From contig JAQTNK010000015.1 of assembly GCA_028713915.1 (NCBI GenBank), positions 24,060 to 88,059 on the forward strand: a stretch of 64,000 nucleotides of DNA. The letters run 5' to 3'. The DNA is from Rhodocyclaceae bacterium. GTDB lineage: Bacteria > Pseudomonadota > Gammaproteobacteria > Burkholderiales > Rhodocyclaceae. The notes under the pieces were generated by a model. It was given only the letters and a program-made list of their open reading frames with translations, was not told the DNA's origin and made no database searches. Of this stretch, positions 60,887 through 64,000 are shown one piece after another. Position numbers and translations under genes: made by a program. Position 1 is the stretch's first letter, and each line of letters begins with the position of its first letter.

Positions 60887-61762
60887 CTATGCGGAGTTCA
60901 GTCTCTCCAGCGGACTGACGACCTCGCGCAGGATGTCGGTGGCAACTTGCGCATAGAGGGCCGTCGTTTCCAGTTTCTTGTGGCCAAGCAGGACCTGGAT
61001 CAGGCGAATGTCGACCTTCTGCTCCAGTAGGTGGGTGGCAAAGGCGTGGCGCAGGGAGTGCATCGAGATGTGCTTCTCGATACCGGCTTCGTCGACCGCC
61101 GCGTGGATGGCACGGTTGAGTTGCCGGGTGCTGAGGTGCCGGATCGGATTCTGACCAGGGAACAGCCAACCACCATCGAACATCTTGCCCTGGGCTCGGG
61201 CAACTCGCCACCAGACGCGCAGGCGTTCGAGTAGCACCGGTGACAGTAATGCGTAGCGATCCTTCTGTCCTTTGCCCTGTTCAACCCGCAGGGTCATGCG
61301 CTGGCTGTCAATGTCACCGACCTTCAGGTTGAGCACTTCATTGACGCGCAATCCTGTCGCGTAGGCCAGTGCCAGTGCAGTCTGGTGCTTCAGGTTGCCG
61401 GCGGCGGCAATCAGCCGCTTCACCTCGTCGGGACTCAGGATCTCCGGCAGCTTGCGCGGCAGATGTACCGGTTTCATCTTGGCCATCGCCTCTGGCCGGT
61501 CCAGCGTGATGCTGAAGAAGAACTTCAGCCCGCAAATCGCGGAGTTCAGCGATGCCGGCGAAACACCGTGGTCGACGAGATGCAACTGGTAGTTGCGCAG
61601 TTCCTCGACGCTGGCGGTGTCCGGAGATCGCCCGAGGTACTTGGCAAACTGCTTGACTGCACGCAGGTAGTGGGACTGCGTCTTCTCGCCAAACTTGCGC
61701 ATCCGCATGTCCTCGATCATGCGCTGGCGCAACGGACTGATGCTCGGCTTCTGAGTTTCCAT
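60887..61762 (-). CDS. Tyrosine recombinase associated with the IS91-like element
   Basis: The 291-residue protein has a SAM-like core-binding N-terminal domain (about 10-90) and a catalytic domain with all conserved residues: Arg139 (TGLRVNE), Lys164/167 (GKGQKDR), His235-Arg238 (HSLRHAFATHL), His261 (LGHKKLETT) and Tyr270. AGGAG lies 7 bp before the ATG. Such recombinases accompany some IS91-type transposases, perhaps resolving concatemers or circular intermediates. Confidence 0.92.
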   Translation of the reverse strand: METQKPSISPLRQRMIEDMRMRKFGEKTQSHYLRAVKQFAKYLGRSPDTASVEELRNYQLHLVDHGVSPASLNSAICGLKFFFSITLDRPEAMAKMKPVHLPRKLPEILSPDEVKRLIAAAGNLKHQTALALAYATGLRVNEVLNLKVGDIDSQRMTLRVEQGKGQKDRYALLSPVLLERLRVWWRVARAQGKMFDGGWLFPGQNPIRHLSTRQLNRAIHAAVDEAGIEKHISMHSLRHAFATHLLEQKVDIRLIQVLLGHKKLETTALYAQVATDILREVVSPLERLNSA

Positions 61763-61837
61763 GGCTTGCTCCTGTCAGAAATCGAGGCGGGATTGCCTCA
61801 TTTCCAACATCGGCAGTTGCCTGCCTTTGCAAACCTC

Positions 61838-61868
61838 CTACGGTCCAGAACACCCGGCTACGGTCCAG
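61838..61868. repeat. Two direct repeats upstream of the recombinase gene
   Basis: The 11-mer CTACGGTCCAG occurs at 61838-61848 and 61858-61868, a 20-bp period, i.e. about two helix turns. It lies 75-105 bp upstream of the recombinase ATG, so it could be a regulator or recombinase binding site. Confidence 0.45.
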
Positions 61869-61953
61869 CACCACCCCTACCGCGCGAGCGGTTTAGTCCA
61901 TGGCCGAAATGCCGTCGTTAAGCCAGGAGGTCTACTCACGCACTAAGACCCGT

Positions 61954-62009
61954 CACCACACATACGCCGTAAGTGTGGTGGCGATTTTGCGTAACTTTGG
62001 CGATGCGCA
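61954..62009. repeat. IS91-type terminus A (hairpin plus 21-bp end)
   Basis: A hairpin CACCACAC...GTGTGGTG (61954-61961 and 61973-61980), with an inner TAC/GTA pair and a GCC loop, is followed by a 21-bp sequence (61989-62009) identical to 62145-62165. CAAG follows directly at 62011-62014. The distance from the loop segment to the 21-mer is the same (26 bp) as in terminus B. Confidence 0.65.
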
Positions 62010-62071
62010 GCAAGTTCCCCGCCGTAAAGCGGCCATCCAGGCGGTGAGAACCTACACCAGTTTTCAACTGT

Positions 62072-62099
62072 TGAGAATTTCTTCGACAATTCTGAGAAC
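62072..62099 (+). repeat. Right copy of the 28-bp imperfect direct repeat
   Basis: It matches 22 of 28 bases of 50531-50558 in the same orientation, with TGAGAA units at 62072 and 62093 (21 bp apart); a further TGAGAA stands at 62045. It lies inside the remnant between termini A and B. Confidence 0.5.
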
Positions 62100-62112
62100 G
62101 ATAAAGAATCGC

Positions 62113-62169
62113 CAGAGTTACGCCGTAACTTTGATTACTTTTCGGCGTAACTTTGGCGATGCGCAAGAA
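62113..62169. repeat. IS91-type terminus B next to gyrB
   Basis: A 9-bp stem with one mismatch (CAGAGTTAC / GTAACTTTG) around the loop GCC (62122-62124) is followed by the 21-bp end (62145-62165) identical to terminus A. GAAC, the other tetranucleotide target described for IS91, follows one base later (62167-62170). The gyrB stop codon begins 12 bp beyond the 21-mer. It looks like the surviving terminus of an older related element. Confidence 0.6.
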
Positions 62170-62177
62170 CCTACAAC

Positions 62178-64000
<1,823 letters not shown>

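Larger units (their letters stand above)
59713..62009 (-). mobile_element. IS91-like element with tyrosine recombinase
   Basis: It contains a tyrosine recombinase and an IS91-type HUH transposase in tandem, an arrangement known in part of the IS91 family. The right end, upstream of the genes, has a hairpin terminus (61954-62009) followed by CAAG, one of the two target tetranucleotides described for IS91. The other end, beyond 59713, was not located; the inverted repeat 59358-59435 is a candidate. Movement by rolling-circle transposition is predicted from the family. Confidence 0.75.
61763..62177. other. Noncoding region between the tyrosine recombinase gene and gyrB
   Basis: These 415 bp hold the upstream region of the recombinase gene, two copies of an 11-bp repeat, the terminus of the intact IS91-like element, a fragment of an older one, and its terminus ending near the gyrB stop codon. 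No gene is present. Confidence 0.6.

Noticed and set aside
62145..62176. ACA-3' terminus of the Tn7-like element at gyrB
   Set aside because: The sequence ends in CCTACA before gyrB, which resembles a TGT/ACA end. The 21-bp match to the IS91-like terminus, the hairpin and the GAAC explain it better, and no matching TGT end with a 5-bp duplication was found on the left.

Overview
The window is high-GC chromosomal DNA from a betaproteobacterium, probably of the Rhodocyclales/Nitrosomonadales type. The evidence is gene order: hemE next to priA, def-fmt-htpX and rsmB-DUF4390-ntrYX in one neighbourhood, and LysM-dprA-topB downstream of def. The assignment is by family recognition and context; no database was searched. 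No rRNA, tRNA or CRISPR array was seen.

Layout. 0-7 kb: the 3' part of a membrane-protein gene, a C-terminally short AsmA-family gene, a ROK sugar kinase, a MOSC protein, an MFS carrier and priA. 7-12 kb: hemE, then an EmrAB-like efflux pair under a MarR-type repressor with a readable promoter/operator, then a PhnA-type zinc-ribbon protein. 12-24 kb: an NtrYX-like two-component pair with a degenerate AAA+ domain, DUF4390, rsmB, a radical SAM/SPASM enzyme divergent from a PAS-GGDEF-EAL protein, htpX, fmt and def. 24-29 kb: LysM protein, dprA, topB, DUF924. 29-32.5 kb: a peroxide-defence cluster (NADH:rubredoxin-type reductase, dps, rubredoxin, rubrerythrin, oxyR) with a near-consensus OxyR site. 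32.5-39.7 kb: a phosphotransferase/P-loop fusion, DUF123 nuclease-like protein, two divergent histidine kinases, a hydrolase and an exonuclease-like protein. 39.7-46.1 kb: a complete alternative (N-type) F-ATPase operon, preceded by a small cytochrome c gene in the same transcription unit. It lacks atpR, and its c subunit has only part of the sodium ligand set. 46.4-47.7 kb: cupin, SRAP/YedK and a small zinc-ribbon membrane protein.

48-62.2 kb is an accessory region, visibly richer in A+T. It starts with three exported proteins of unknown function. It continues with a Tn7-like transposition module (XRE regulator, TnsA, TnsB, TnsC and two different TniQ/TnsD-like proteins, all on the minus strand, no Cas genes). 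It ends with an IS91-like element carrying a tyrosine recombinase. Two tandem IS91-type termini follow, and the outer one ends about 12 bp from the gyrB stop codon. The last 1.8 kb is gyrB (5' end outside the window).

Working model (inference): the 3' end of gyrB is the anchor of an insertion hot spot. The tnsA side of the Tn7-like module faces gyrB, as the tnsA side of Tn7 faces glmS. IS91-like elements later landed between the two, and the exported proteins at 48-50 kb may be cargo. The exact transposon ends were not found.
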